Assembly: GCA_965197555.1 (NCBI GenBank)
Contig: OZ240213.1
Coordinates: 1,488,001 to 1,552,000 of the forward strand
Length of the DNA: 64,000 bases
Origin: G965197555 sp965197555
Lineage (GTDB): Bacteria; Chloroflexota; Dehalococcoidia; Lucifugimonadales; UBA3495
Direction of reading: 5' to 3'
The notes under the pieces are model-generated. The model had not been told where the DNA came from. It saw nothing but the letters and a program-made list of their open reading frames with translations, and did no database searches. The number at the start of each line of letters is the position of its first letter. Position 1 is the stretch's first letter. The translations under genes were made by a program, and so were the position numbers. Below, one piece after another: positions 1 to 9,397 of this stretch.

Positions 1-591
1 CCGGTCGCATACGTAGATCCTGCCGTCCTGGCCAACGATCAAACTGTGGGGAAGGTGGAACTGGTTCGGGCCTCCCTTACCGGGTTCTCCCCAGGAAGAC
101 ACCAGGGTCCCGTCCTTGGAAAATCGATGCACTCTGGCGTTGCGGTACCCGTCAGAAATATACAGGTCTCCTGAACCCGAGGGAACCATCTCGGTCACGA
201 AATTGAAGGGTCCAGCGGACCGGGGCGCAACATCACCCGCCACCTCACAGCCAGTGTCCGAGTAGACGCCATGAGCCCCGATAATCTGAAGAGGTTTGCC
301 ATCCAGGGTGTACCTCATCGCCACCGATCCTTCCCGGTCGGTGAGAAAGACAATATCGTCGGCAATGTAGAGACCGTGGGGGCTGACGAAGTTACCGTTG
401 CCCCAGGAGCTGAGGAAGTTACCGTCCCGGTCAAAGATTACGACGGGAGGTTCTGCCCGCTGAAATACATAGACTCGGTCTTGGGAATCGGTGGCCACCG
501 CGCTAACGGTGCCGAATGTCTGGCCTTGGGGCAATTTCGCCCAGTCCTGAATCAGAGTATAAGTATATTTTCCCGACCCTACCGTAGTCAT
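1..591 (-). CDS. NHL-repeat beta-propeller protein (C-terminus outside window)
   Basis: The minus-strand frame stays open from an ATG at 591 to the window edge, giving 197 residues. The sequence has repeated NHL-type blades: FDRDGNFLSSWG, an IADDIVFLTDR stretch, then a blade reading DLYISDGYRNARVHRFSKDG and another with the shape SLIVGQDGRIYVCDR. This spacing is typical of NHL propellers related to peptidyl-alpha-hydroxyglycine alpha-amidating lyase. In bacteria these usually bind ligands or act as lyase-like proteins; the substrate cannot be told. There is no signal peptide. A good ribosome site (GAGGTGAG, 5 nt before ATG) fixes the start. The stop and remaining blades lie left of the window. 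Confidence 0.8.
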   Translation of the reverse strand, partial: MTTVGSGKYTYTLIQDWAKLPQGQTFGTVSAVATDSQDRVYVFQRAEPPVVIFDRDGNFLSSWGNGNFVSPHGLYIADDIVFLTDREGSVAMRYTLDGKPLQIIGAHGVYSDTGCEVAGDVAPRSAGPFNFVTEMVPSGSGDLYISDGYRNARVHRFSKDGTLVSSWGEPGKGGPNQFHLPHSLIVGQDGRIYVCDR

Positions 592-621
592 GTGGACTCA
601 CCTCATCTAAATTTCATTCCC

Positions 622-649
622 ATAATACACGATGCACCTGCGCAGTTAA
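622..649 (-). promoter_or_regulatory. Possible promoter for the NHL-repeat gene
   Basis: On the minus strand TTAACT and TATTAT are separated by 16 nt and lie about 30 nt upstream of the start at 591. The match to a sigma-70 promoter is by eye only. Confidence 0.3.
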
Positions 650-708
650 TCCCAGGAGCCCGCGAGCGGCTTAGAAACTATGTCAAAAGCCGGTACCACA
701 CCAGGATC

Positions 709-779
709 GTCCTTCGACGCGCTCAGGACGAACGGGTGAGAAGGAATGTGCCCGTTCGTGGTGAGCTTGTCGAACCACA
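709..779. repeat. Inverted pair of dispersed palindromic repeat units
   Basis: The left arm (709-736) reads GTCCTTCGACGCGCTCAGGA followed by CGAACGGG. The right arm (751-779) is its imperfect reverse complement, containing CCCGTTCGTGGTGAGCTTGT then CGAACCACA. The same core recurs three times near 39.9-40.0 kb. The pair would form a long hairpin in the gap after the amidohydrolase gene and upstream of the NHL gene. Its role is unknown; it could act as a transcription stop or be a small mobile repeat. Confidence 0.75.
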
Positions 780-794
780 TTTTGAGAACGTTTT

Positions 795-2336
795 TTAGAC
801 CCGGCTGTTATAGGCGTAGTGAGGGGGGGCTTCGCCGGCATGCCAGCTCTGATAGAACCTTTCCACGTAGGGCTGCAGCTCTTGGACCATTCTCCTGGTG
901 TCCAGCACTGACTGCTCGACCGGTTGTGAAAAGCGGTCCTTGAGCTGCCGCATAATCTCCTCTTTATCACAACTGGTGAACCTGCCTCCCTGCAACACAA
1001 TCTCGCCGTCGATCATAACCGTGTCCACCTGCCGTGCCTTCCCCCGGTACAGCAGAGCATCGATGATGTTGATATCCGGGTCCAGGTATGGTTCCTCAAT
1101 GCCGGTGAGGTCGAGGAGCACAAGGTCGGCCCGGCACCCCTTCTCGAGTGCACCGATCCGGTCTTGGAAGAAAGTTGGCCTGGCGGCGTTGGAAGTAGCC
1201 ATCTTGAGCACTTGGTGCGAGTTGATAGCCGGCGCAGGGATGGAAGGCTGCCGGTGGAGCTTGGATACCAGGCGCATCTCTTGGATTAGATCGTCATCAT
1301 CGTTGATGGCAGTGCTATCGGTCCCCATGGAAACATTGACACCTCCCGAAAGCATGGCGTTCACTGGCGCAATCCCGTTCTTGAGCCGAAGGTTCGAGCT
1401 GGCGTTGTGGCACACCGTGGCGCCGGAGTTGGCCATCAGCTCGATATCTCCTTCGGTTAGCCACACCGCGTGGGCGCATGACACTTCCGGACCCAAGAAC
1501 CCCAGATCGTTCAGGTGCTCCACCGGGGTCTTCGACCATGTCCTGAGGCCGTACTCTTTCTGGTAGAAGCTCTCCACTAAGTGAATATGGATTCCTGTCT
1601 GGAAACGCTGAGCATACTCTTTAGTGTGCTGCAGGAAGTCATCGGACACCCACTGAACATTGCTAGGGCTCACCAAGACAGAGATCTTGCTGTTGGGTGA
1701 GCTGCCGTACCGGCGATGCAGATTCTCGAAAAGAGAGAAATAGTCGGCCTCGGAAATCCTTCCGGCCGCCAGGTACCTGCGGATTGCATCGGCAAGGTCC
1801 GTGGGTAGGCCCCTTATAAATTGCTCGTCATCAGCGTAGACCACCCGGTTCTGGTCCCTAAAATAGACCGAAAACGCGGTCCGCATCCCGGCTTCGTTGA
1901 AAGCCCGCAGGACCTCCGATACGTCGTCCTCAAGGCCGACGGCCGGAGTCTGAGGATGGTTATACATCACAGTCGTGGTGCCCGACTCGATCATCTGGAG
2001 CGCCGTATACAGGGTTAGCAGGTACTGGTCGTAGGGGCGCCGACCCCAACCGGAGAGAATCCAGGTTTCCAGACAGTCGTCGCAACTCCCCATTTGAAAA
2101 GTGGTGACGCCCCGGCCGTGATGGTGCGTATTTACCAACCCAGGAAAGACCAGGAAGTTGGACCCACCGATCAGCTCGTCGAATTGATGAGAGTTCCTTA
2201 GTTGCTCGTATGGCCCTACGTCCTCGATAGTGCCGTCCCGTTGGAATACGGCCCCGTCGGAGATCACAATGGATGAATCAGCATCTGTGCCAGCCCTGGA
2301 TATTACGTATTTACCTCGTATTAGCGATGAAGCCAT
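795..2336 (-). CDS. TRZ/ATZ-type metal-dependent amidohydrolase/deaminase
   Basis: This 513-residue enzyme belongs to the amidohydrolase superfamily group that includes chlorohydrolases and cytosine, guanine and S-adenosylhomocysteine deaminases. Metal ligands are visible in order: the HxH-type motif VNTHHHGRG, a His in HIHLVES, a His in SCAHAVWL and the Asp in GTDSTAINDDDD. An N-terminal beta-sandwich strand (RGKYVISRAG, VISDGAVFQRDG) and its C-terminal partner flank the barrel. The frame runs 27 codons further upstream, but ATG 2336 has AGAGGGG before it and begins exactly at the family N-terminus, so it is preferred. The gene stands alone between a repeat and a divergent SDR gene. The substrate is unknown; aminated heterocycles or N-substituted ring compounds are typical of the family. 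Confidence 0.85.
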   Translation of the reverse strand: MASSLIRGKYVISRAGTDADSSIVISDGAVFQRDGTIEDVGPYEQLRNSHQFDELIGGSNFLVFPGLVNTHHHGRGVTTFQMGSCDDCLETWILSGWGRRPYDQYLLTLYTALQMIESGTTTVMYNHPQTPAVGLEDDVSEVLRAFNEAGMRTAFSVYFRDQNRVVYADDEQFIRGLPTDLADAIRRYLAAGRISEADYFSLFENLHRRYGSSPNSKISVLVSPSNVQWVSDDFLQHTKEYAQRFQTGIHIHLVESFYQKEYGLRTWSKTPVEHLNDLGFLGPEVSCAHAVWLTEGDIELMANSGATVCHNASSNLRLKNGIAPVNAMLSGGVNVSMGTDSTAINDDDDLIQEMRLVSKLHRQPSIPAPAINSHQVLKMATSNAARPTFFQDRIGALEKGCRADLVLLDLTGIEEPYLDPDINIIDALLYRGKARQVDTVMIDGEIVLQGGRFTSCDKEEIMRQLKDRFSQPVEQSVLDTRRMVQELQPYVERFYQSWHAGEAPPHYAYNSRV

Positions 2337-2537
2337 AGCGACCCCTCTGTGTGTTGCGGTGGAGTGCCCCAGGTAATCGGTGACCCGGAATATAGTCACC
2401 ACCGGACTCAGTGTCAATGCGTCTAAGCCAACAAGATCTGGGCGGTGCTGGTTGTGAATATGTGGGCCATTGCCGTCCTCACCCCCGTAACGTACACTTC
2501 CGGGGGCAATTAGCTTGTGATCTCCAGGAGGTCCGTG

Positions 2538-3389
2538 ATGCCTGGACTAGATGGTAAAGTGGCCCTTGTAACTGGGGCCGGTGGAATGAGAGGCGTGGGC
2601 CGGGCCACCGCCCTGAGGCTGGCAGGGCAGGGTGCTGACATTGCTCTGACTGACATTCACCGAGAGTCGAGGGATCTTCCGCCTGCGGAGATTCGGTTGG
2701 ACTGGCGTAGCATCGACAGCGTGGCCGAAGAGGTATCCGCCTTGGGCAAACGCTGCCTGCCGGTGTATTGTGACCTGGGTGATAGCCATCAAATAGAGAG
2801 CATGGTGGACCAGGTTACTAACCACTATGGGCGCGTGGATATTCTGGTGAACAACGCTAGGGCCATCATCGGCCGGGACAAAGTGCCGGTGACCCAGCTT
2901 CCCCAGGAAGTCTGGGAGCACTTCCTGGCCATCAACACCACGGCCGTCTTCCTTTGCACCAAAATGGTGGGGCAGTCGATGATTGACTCCGCCAATGGCG
3001 GTCGTATCATCAACATTGCTTCCAACGCGGGCAAGCAGGCCAGCGCCATGGGCGCCGCCTACTCGGCCTCCAAGTTCGCAGTGCTGGGCCTAACCCAAGC
3101 GTCGGCCCTTGACCTGGCGCCCTATGGCATTACAGTAAACGCGGTCTGCCCAGGGCCAATCAATACAGACCGTCTCAGCTATTGGGAACGCGACCGGGCG
3201 GAGCAATTGGGAATTACTCTGGAGGAGTTCAGAAGTCAAGTAGTTGAGGAGTCCGCCGAGAGAACCCCGCTGGGAAGGATCGCCGAGGCGGAAGACGTCG
3301 CCAATGTTGTTTCCTTCCTGGCCTCGGAGGAGGCCGCTTTCATTACAGGCCAGGCCTACAATGTCAATGGCGGATTGCTATTCCACTGA
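2538..3389 (+). CDS. SDR-family NAD(P)-dependent oxidoreductase
   Basis: The protein has 283 residues and is a classical short-chain dehydrogenase. The cofactor loop reads TGAGGMRGVG, two residues longer than the usual TGxxxGxG. It is followed by NNARAI in strand 4, a catalytic Ser in IINIASNAG and the YSASK pair. The C-terminus ends with ITGQAYNVNGG, the usual SDR signature. AGGAGG at 2526-2531 precedes ATG 2538 by 6 nt and rules out the earlier in-frame start. It is divergent from the amidohydrolase and may belong to the same catabolic set, though nothing in the sequence names the substrate. Confidence 0.9.
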   Translation: MPGLDGKVALVTGAGGMRGVGRATALRLAGQGADIALTDIHRESRDLPPAEIRLDWRSIDSVAEEVSALGKRCLPVYCDLGDSHQIESMVDQVTNHYGRVDILVNNARAIIGRDKVPVTQLPQEVWEHFLAINTTAVFLCTKMVGQSMIDSANGGRIINIASNAGKQASAMGAAYSASKFAVLGLTQASALDLAPYGITVNAVCPGPINTDRLSYWERDRAEQLGITLEEFRSQVVEESAERTPLGRIAEAEDVANVVSFLASEEAAFITGQAYNVNGGLLFH

Positions 3390-3646
3390 CTAGGTCAGAA
3401 ATTGAGTTGCCAATCTTTTTGTGGCCGTAGAGATGAAAGCGTCCATCAAGTTCCGGTCAGATTCCTGAGGGGCGGTTGTCCCCGCGGCGGCGTTTCCCAG
3501 TCCGTAGCCGGCACCCAAGGGTCCTCGGGGCAAGTACCCCTCGGAAATCAAGATGGGTGGTGGTCAACGGTTGCTGACTCCCACCCAACCAACTGGCTAG
3601 ACGTAGGGCTTGATTCTAGGGACCCAAGAAGGCGTTAAAGAGGCGT

Positions 3647-4699
3647 CTATCCTCTGCCGAACAGTTTGTTCACCGTGGAGATGACCCTGGCTTCGTTGGG
3701 CAGGTATACGTTCTCCAAAGGACGGCTGTAGGGCACCGGGGTGTGGGGGGCGGTCACTCGAGACGGCGGGGCGTCCAGGTAGTCGAATGCCTCCTCCGAT
3801 ACCCTGGCGCAAATGTCCGAAGCCAGACTGCAAACCGGGGTGTCTTCGTCAACCACTACCAACCGGTGGGTCCGGCGTACCGAATCAATCACGTGGTCGT
3901 AGTCAATCGGCGATACGCTAAGCAAGTCCACCACCTCGGCGTTGATCCCAGACTTGGCGAGTTCCTCCGCTGCTGCGGTGCAGATCCAGGTCATTTTCGA
4001 GATTCCCACCAGCGTGATGTCGGTCCCCTGACGCACCGTCCTAGCCTTGCCCAAAGGCAACTCGTACATCTCCTCTGGAACAGGTCCGGTGTTGCCATAA
4101 AGCCCTTTGTGCTCAAAAAAGATCACCGGGTCGTCGTCCCTTATCGCGGCGACAAGAAGCCCCTTGGCAGTATAGGGATCGGAGGGCACCACGCCCTTCA
4201 GGCCTGGAATATGGCTAAAGATGGAGTAGTACGACTCCGAATGTTGGGCTGCGCTGCCGAAGCCTGCTCCGATACGGGTCAGCATGGTAAAAGGTACTTT
4301 GACCTGGCCGCCAAACATGTAACGCATCTTGGCGGCGTTGTTGATCAACTGGTCCATGCAAACACCGATGAAGTCCACGAACATCAATTCAGCAATGGCC
4401 CGCATCCCGGTGGAGGCAGCGCCGATAGCGGCGCCAACGAAGGCGGCCTCCGTGAGAGGCGTGTCTAGCACCCGCTCGTTGCCAAACTGTTGAATGAGAC
4501 CAACGGTGGTCCGGAAAGGGCCTCCCCAGGCATCTACGATTCCCAGGTGTTCACGGCCTGCGCCTCCGGCGATCTCCTCACCCATGATGATCACGGAGTC
4601 GTCCCGCTCCATCTCTTGGCGCAGCGCCTCGTTGATGGCCTGTCGGTATTGGATCTCCCGTGTGGCCGTCGTGTTCATATCGGCTAGCGTTGTGGTCAT
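3647..4699 (-). CDS. 2-oxoacid dehydrogenase E1 component, beta subunit
   Basis: This 350-residue protein is the transketolase-like beta half of a heterotetrameric E1 (pyruvate, acetoin or branched-chain 2-oxoacid dehydrogenase). The E1 decarboxylates a 2-oxoacid on thiamine diphosphate and passes the acyl group to lipoyl-E2. Family hallmarks seen are INEALRQEMERDDSVIIMGE, the EAAFVGAAIGAASTGMRAIAE stretch, the FGSAAQHSES segment and the C-terminal VVVDEDTP region with the final PYSRPLENVYLP. GGAGG lies about 8 nt before ATG 4699. It follows the alpha gene after 75 nt containing a strong hairpin. No E2, E3 or lipoylation gene is in the window, so the substrate class stays open. Confidence 0.9.
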   Translation of the reverse strand: MTTTLADMNTTATREIQYRQAINEALRQEMERDDSVIIMGEEIAGGAGREHLGIVDAWGGPFRTTVGLIQQFGNERVLDTPLTEAAFVGAAIGAASTGMRAIAELMFVDFIGVCMDQLINNAAKMRYMFGGQVKVPFTMLTRIGAGFGSAAQHSESYYSIFSHIPGLKGVVPSDPYTAKGLLVAAIRDDDPVIFFEHKGLYGNTGPVPEEMYELPLGKARTVRQGTDITLVGISKMTWICTAAAEELAKSGINAEVVDLLSVSPIDYDHVIDSVRRTHRLVVVDEDTPVCSLASDICARVSEEAFDYLDAPPSRVTAPHTPVPYSRPLENVYLPNEARVISTVNKLFGRG

Positions 4700-4727
4700 A
4701 ATATTTTCCTCCGCACCGAGTGCTAAT

Positions 4728-4762
4728 TAGCAGTCAGCCAATGGCCTGGAGGCTGACTGCTA
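4728..4762 (-). other. Perfect 12-bp hairpin between E1 alpha and E1 beta genes
   Basis: TAGCAGTCAGCC and its exact reverse complement GGCTGACTGCTA are separated by 11 nt. The hairpin lies in the 75-nt gap inside the E1 transcription unit. There is no T-run after it on the minus strand, so it looks like an mRNA-processing or stabilising hairpin rather than a full terminator. Confidence 0.6.
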
Positions 4763-4774
4763 GAGGCTTGTCAA

Positions 4775-5782
4775 TCACACTTCCATGTTAGCGCCCCGTC
4801 TTAGCATATCCACGGGGTAACTAACGTAAACGTCTTCGTACAGCGCAGGGGCCTCTGGTAGCGGGCTATCGTCGGCAAATCTTATGGCCTCTTCCATGAG
4901 GTCTCCCGCTTCCTGGTCGATCTGGTCCAATTCTTCGGCGGTGATTTCGCCTTGGGGGATCACCGTCTCTCGGAATAGCTTCATCGGGTCCCTGGCCCGC
5001 CAATAGTCTTCCTCTTCCTTGGTGCGATAGGTCAGGGGATTGTCGAACACCGTATGCCCGTAGTAACGGTAGGTTAGACACTCGAGGAGAGTGGGGCCCT
5101 GGCCGGCTCTGGCCCTGGCCACCGCCTCCCCGGCGGCGTCGTAGACCGCAAACACATCCATTCCGTCCACGTGTATCCCGGGCATATTGTAGCCGGCAGC
5201 CCGGTCGGCCACATGGGTTGCTGAAAGAGCATACTCCACCGGAGTCGACTCAGCGTACTGGTTATTCTCGCAGCAAAAAATCACCGGAAGCTTCCACACC
5301 GAGGCCAGGTTCATGCTCTCGTGTAAAACTCCCTGGTTGGCTCCGCCGTCACCGAAGAAGGCCACCGCAACCCTACCAAGCTTTTTTAGCTTGGAGGTTA
5401 ACCCGGCGCCGACGGCCAGGGGGACGCTGCCGGCTACGATGCCATTGGTCCCCAGCATCCCTTTGCTCATGTCGGCGATGTGCATGGACCCACCCTTGCC
5501 CTTGTTGGGGCCGGTGGTCCGCCCGAAAAGCTCGGCCATCATCAGTTTGGGGTCCACCCCCTTGGCGATGCAGTGGCCATGGCCCCGGTGGGTGCTGCCA
5601 ATGTAATCTTCGTCAGTCAAGTGGGCACAGACCCCTGTAGGCACCGCTTCCTGGCCTGCAGACGAATGGACCGAAGCGGACATGCGGCGCTGCCCCGTCT
5701 CGGGGATGCCTCTCTCTTCAAAGTTGCGAATCGTCACCATTGTCTTGTACAGCTTTAGCATGGTGTCGCGATCGATATCCAT
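4775..5782 (-). CDS. 2-oxoacid dehydrogenase E1 component, alpha subunit
   Basis: The protein has 335 residues and is the thiamine-diphosphate-binding alpha partner of the downstream beta subunit. The TPP/Mg motif starts with GDGGANQG (residues 144-151) and ends at CENN about 22 residues later. The N-terminus LYKTMVTIRNFEERG and the HSSAGQEAVPTGV segment match the pyruvate/acetoin E1 alpha group. STHRGHGHCIAKG and GKGGSMH belong to the active-site channel. The ribosome site AGAGGATT precedes ATG 5782. The alpha-then-beta order is standard. Acetoin dehydrogenase and pyruvate dehydrogenase E1 cannot be separated by eye. Confidence 0.9.
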   Translation of the reverse strand: MDIDRDTMLKLYKTMVTIRNFEERGIPETGQRRMSASVHSSAGQEAVPTGVCAHLTDEDYIGSTHRGHGHCIAKGVDPKLMMAELFGRTTGPNKGKGGSMHIADMSKGMLGTNGIVAGSVPLAVGAGLTSKLKKLGRVAVAFFGDGGANQGVLHESMNLASVWKLPVIFCCENNQYAESTPVEYALSATHVADRAAGYNMPGIHVDGMDVFAVYDAAGEAVARARAGQGPTLLECLTYRYYGHTVFDNPLTYRTKEEEDYWRARDPMKLFRETVIPQGEITAEELDQIDQEAGDLMEEAIRFADDSPLPEAPALYEDVYVSYPVDMLRRGANMEV

Positions 5783-5855
5783 GTTAATCCTCTACTCTTG
5801 GGCGTGGTATCTGGGAGCGTGGATAGGCCTCATGGTAGCATGGCCGAGGTTGATG

Positions 5856-6707
5856 TCAATAGCGGGGATAACGGGGCGTAGAGCTGCGGACAAGAACGGG
5901 CTCTCCCACGTCGGCAGCCAGCGTCAGGGCTGCGCTACCGTCCTTCACAGCAATTTCCAGGTAGCCATGGCTCCCCACAAAGGCCAATAAACCATCAGAG
6001 GCCTGGTAGCTGTCGTCGTGAAAAGTCCGGCTCAAACCATGTATCTTTCTGCCTTTAACCTCCACCGCGTTGGTGGTGGCCAACATCCCATCCTCCGGAA
6101 TGTTGGTCACCAGGTTTCCGAAGCGGTCGATGTAGATCACCTCGCCAACAATAGCATCTCCCTGAATGCTGGGTCGTGGTGAGGGCAGCCAGCTACATTC
6201 TTCCACGGGCTCTCCAACCTCCTCCGGCGGTACTCCCAGAGACAAGTGAGCGGCTACCGGCGCGAACACGTCCCTTCCGTGAAAAGTGTTGCTAACGGGC
6301 TCCAGCCAGTAATTGGACTTGTTCAGGTGGAACGCGGACAAGGGCTCGGGTAGGCTGACGACCCCTGCCTTTTCTGGATATGTTTTCAGGTGCTCCGCGA
6401 TCATGTGGCTAAGCACCCCGTTGTCTGGCGCCAGTAGCCGGGCGGTAGGAGTGACTAGGAGTAGAGGCCGCCGGCGGGTACCCACGCCTGGGTCCACGAC
6501 GACGACATGGATTGAGCCGTCGGGGAAGAATTTATGGCTTGTGCCAAGGATGAAAGCGGCCTGTAGGATATTCTGAGGAGCGACATCGTGGCTAAGATCA
6601 ATAATTGAGGCGGAGGGATTGATTCCGAGAATGACGCCCTTCATGACACCAACGTAAGCGTCGGCGGTGCCAAAGTCAGTGGTGAGGACTATGGCAGGTG
6701 GGGTCAT
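5856..6707 (-). CDS. S-adenosyl-L-methionine hydrolase (adenosine-forming), DUF62/SAM hydroxide adenosyltransferase family
   Basis: This 283-residue protein carries the full DUF62 signature: LTTDFGTADAYVGVMKG at the N-terminus and IIDLSHDVAPQNI after it. The conserved Asp-Arg-His triad is present as Asp72 in VVDPGVG, an Arg in the following TRRRP, and His143 in FHGRD. IDRFGNLVTNI follows in the C-terminal part. The family activates water (or chloride/fluoride in specialised members) to cleave SAM to adenosine or haloadenosine plus methionine. The intact triad marks the hydrolase, not the halogenases. It lies 18 nt after secG and 73 nt before E1 alpha, so co-transcription is likely, though no functional link is obvious. 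Confidence 0.9.
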   Translation of the reverse strand: MTPPAIVLTTDFGTADAYVGVMKGVILGINPSASIIDLSHDVAPQNILQAAFILGTSHKFFPDGSIHVVVVDPGVGTRRRPLLLVTPTARLLAPDNGVLSHMIAEHLKTYPEKAGVVSLPEPLSAFHLNKSNYWLEPVSNTFHGRDVFAPVAAHLSLGVPPEEVGEPVEECSWLPSPRPSIQGDAIVGEVIYIDRFGNLVTNIPEDGMLATTNAVEVKGRKIHGLSRTFHDDSYQASDGLLAFVGSHGYLEIAVKDGSAALTLAADVGEPVLVRSSTPRYPRY

Positions 6708-6725
6708 GGCGTGAACGTCAGGTTA

Positions 6726-6941
6726 CTAGATTAGCTTCACGCTAAGGATCGAGATCACCAGGAAGACAGCGGCCAATACGATCGTGAATTGAAACAAAGT
6801 CTTCTCCAGACCTCGTCGGGTGCGGATGCTCGACTGACCGCTGCCGAACAGACCGGCTCCGCCCTCCTTCACCTGGGCCAGAATAACCACCAGGATGACT
6901 AGTGAAACCAGGATTTGCGCTACGTTCAGATATGGCCCCAA
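6726..6941 (-). CDS. secG: Protein-export membrane protein SecG
   Basis: The 71-residue protein has two hydrophobic helices (about residues 5-24 and 49-69) joined by the loop KEGGAGLFGSGQSS, the hallmark of SecG. SecG is the small accessory subunit of the SecYEG translocon in the cytoplasmic membrane and eases SecA-driven export. It sits 36 nt downstream of gatB and 18 nt upstream of the SAM hydrolase on the same strand. Confidence 0.92.
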   Translation of the reverse strand: MGPYLNVAQILVSLVILVVILAQVKEGGAGLFGSGQSSIRTRRGLEKTLFQFTIVLAAVFLVISILSVKLI

Positions 6942-6977
6942 CAGATCACCTCTCCAGACCCTTCCCGTACCCTAGCA

Positions 6978-8465
<1,488 letters not shown>

Positions 8466-8511
8466 GCGTTATCTTTTAACCGCTTACTTCGCTCCGCCTG
8501 GGACGAGTGAA

Positions 8512-9375
8512 TCAACCCGCCGCCACCTGGCTGTGGGCCCCTAGGAACGCCAAAATCCACTGGCGTACCATGTTCGGGGTTTGCTCAGTTGCCGGTACGT
8601 CGTGGTAGACCGAGTTTGCAAGGCACTCCTGCAGGTACCGTGCAGCAGAGGTAGCGTGGGCCGCGTCAGCGCCGGGTATGATCACTGATGGCACCTTGAG
8701 AGACATAATCTCCTCGGGTGCCGCACCTGTGGCTGTGTCCCGGTCAAAGAGTGTCTGTCCCATCAAGGCGACGATGGCCAGGTATCGGTCCGGGTCTATC
8801 TCAGCAAAATCCTTGGCGAATTGCTCGCCGTTCGCTATGGTAGACGCCCAAGGCCCGGCTGCGGGCTCGGTCCAGAACGTTTGCGTCCGTCTGGCTAGCT
8901 CCACCACTGCCGTCAGCCCATGCTCTTTGACATAGTTGACGTGGGTCTGAAAACGGTCCAGACCGTTTTGACGCCAGCGGACACCGCCCACGGGCCAGTG
9001 GAGCACTAATCCCAGCGTGGCCTCGGGATAGGTGACACCGAAGGCTGCTGCCGTAGAGCACCCCATGCAACCTCCCATCACAAACGCCTGCGCAATGCCC
9101 AGGTGGTCCAGCAGGCCCTTGGCTTCATGGGCGTAGGTCGACCAGGAGACACGCTCTACCCGACCGCCGGAGAGCCCTGCTTCCCTGCGGTCATAGGCAA
9201 CGCAGGTATATTGGGTGGTGAGGGTCTCCAGGGGCTTCACTTCAGCCCAAACTCCCGAGGCGGTCCACTTCTCAATCGTAGAATCGAACCCGCCTGGAGC
9301 CATCATGAGCAAGGCAGGCCCGGAACCACGTGCCTCGTAATGGATATTTATCCCATTAATCTCAGCGTATGGCAT
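8512..9375 (-). CDS. Alpha/beta hydrolase with a probable Cys nucleophile
   Basis: The protein has 287 residues with an alpha/beta-hydrolase fold: strand INIHYEARGSGPALLMMAPGG, cap region, and nucleophile elbow MGGCMGCS. The elbow consensus Gly-x-Nu-x-Gly is met with Cys in the nucleophile place, as in dienelactone hydrolases, rather than Ser. A later acid candidate is the Asp in IIPGADAAH, where the nearby His may complete the triad; the C-terminal His usual in the family is not clear. The frame opens 56 codons earlier inside sucD, but ATG 9375 with TAGGAAA before it starts at the family N-terminus. It lies 22 nt after sucD. The substrate is unknown. Confidence 0.8.
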   Translation of the reverse strand: MPYAEINGINIHYEARGSGPALLMMAPGGFDSTIEKWTASGVWAEVKPLETLTTQYTCVAYDRREAGLSGGRVERVSWSTYAHEAKGLLDHLGIAQAFVMGGCMGCSTAAAFGVTYPEATLGLVLHWPVGGVRWRQNGLDRFQTHVNYVKEHGLTAVVELARRTQTFWTEPAAGPWASTIANGEQFAKDFAEIDPDRYLAIVALMGQTLFDRDTATGAAPEEIMSLKVPSVIIPGADAAHATSAARYLQECLANSVYHDVPATEQTPNMVRQWILAFLGAHSQVAAG

Positions 9376-9397
9376 GCTATTTCCTAATCTGGCTGGC

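Noticed and set aside
898..1566. A 222-codon plus-strand frame opposite the amidohydrolase
   Set aside because: It lies antisense to a gene with all catalytic motifs, has no family resemblance and a Ser/Arg-rich shadow composition.
3402..3638. A 78-codon plus-strand frame after the SDR gene
   Set aside because: No ribosome site, no recognisable motif and a composition unlike neighbouring genes; treated as non-coding.
5856..6707. DUF62 protein as a fluorinase or chlorinase
   Set aside because: The Asp72-Arg-His143 triad typical of the water-using hydrolases is intact and no halometabolite genes are near.
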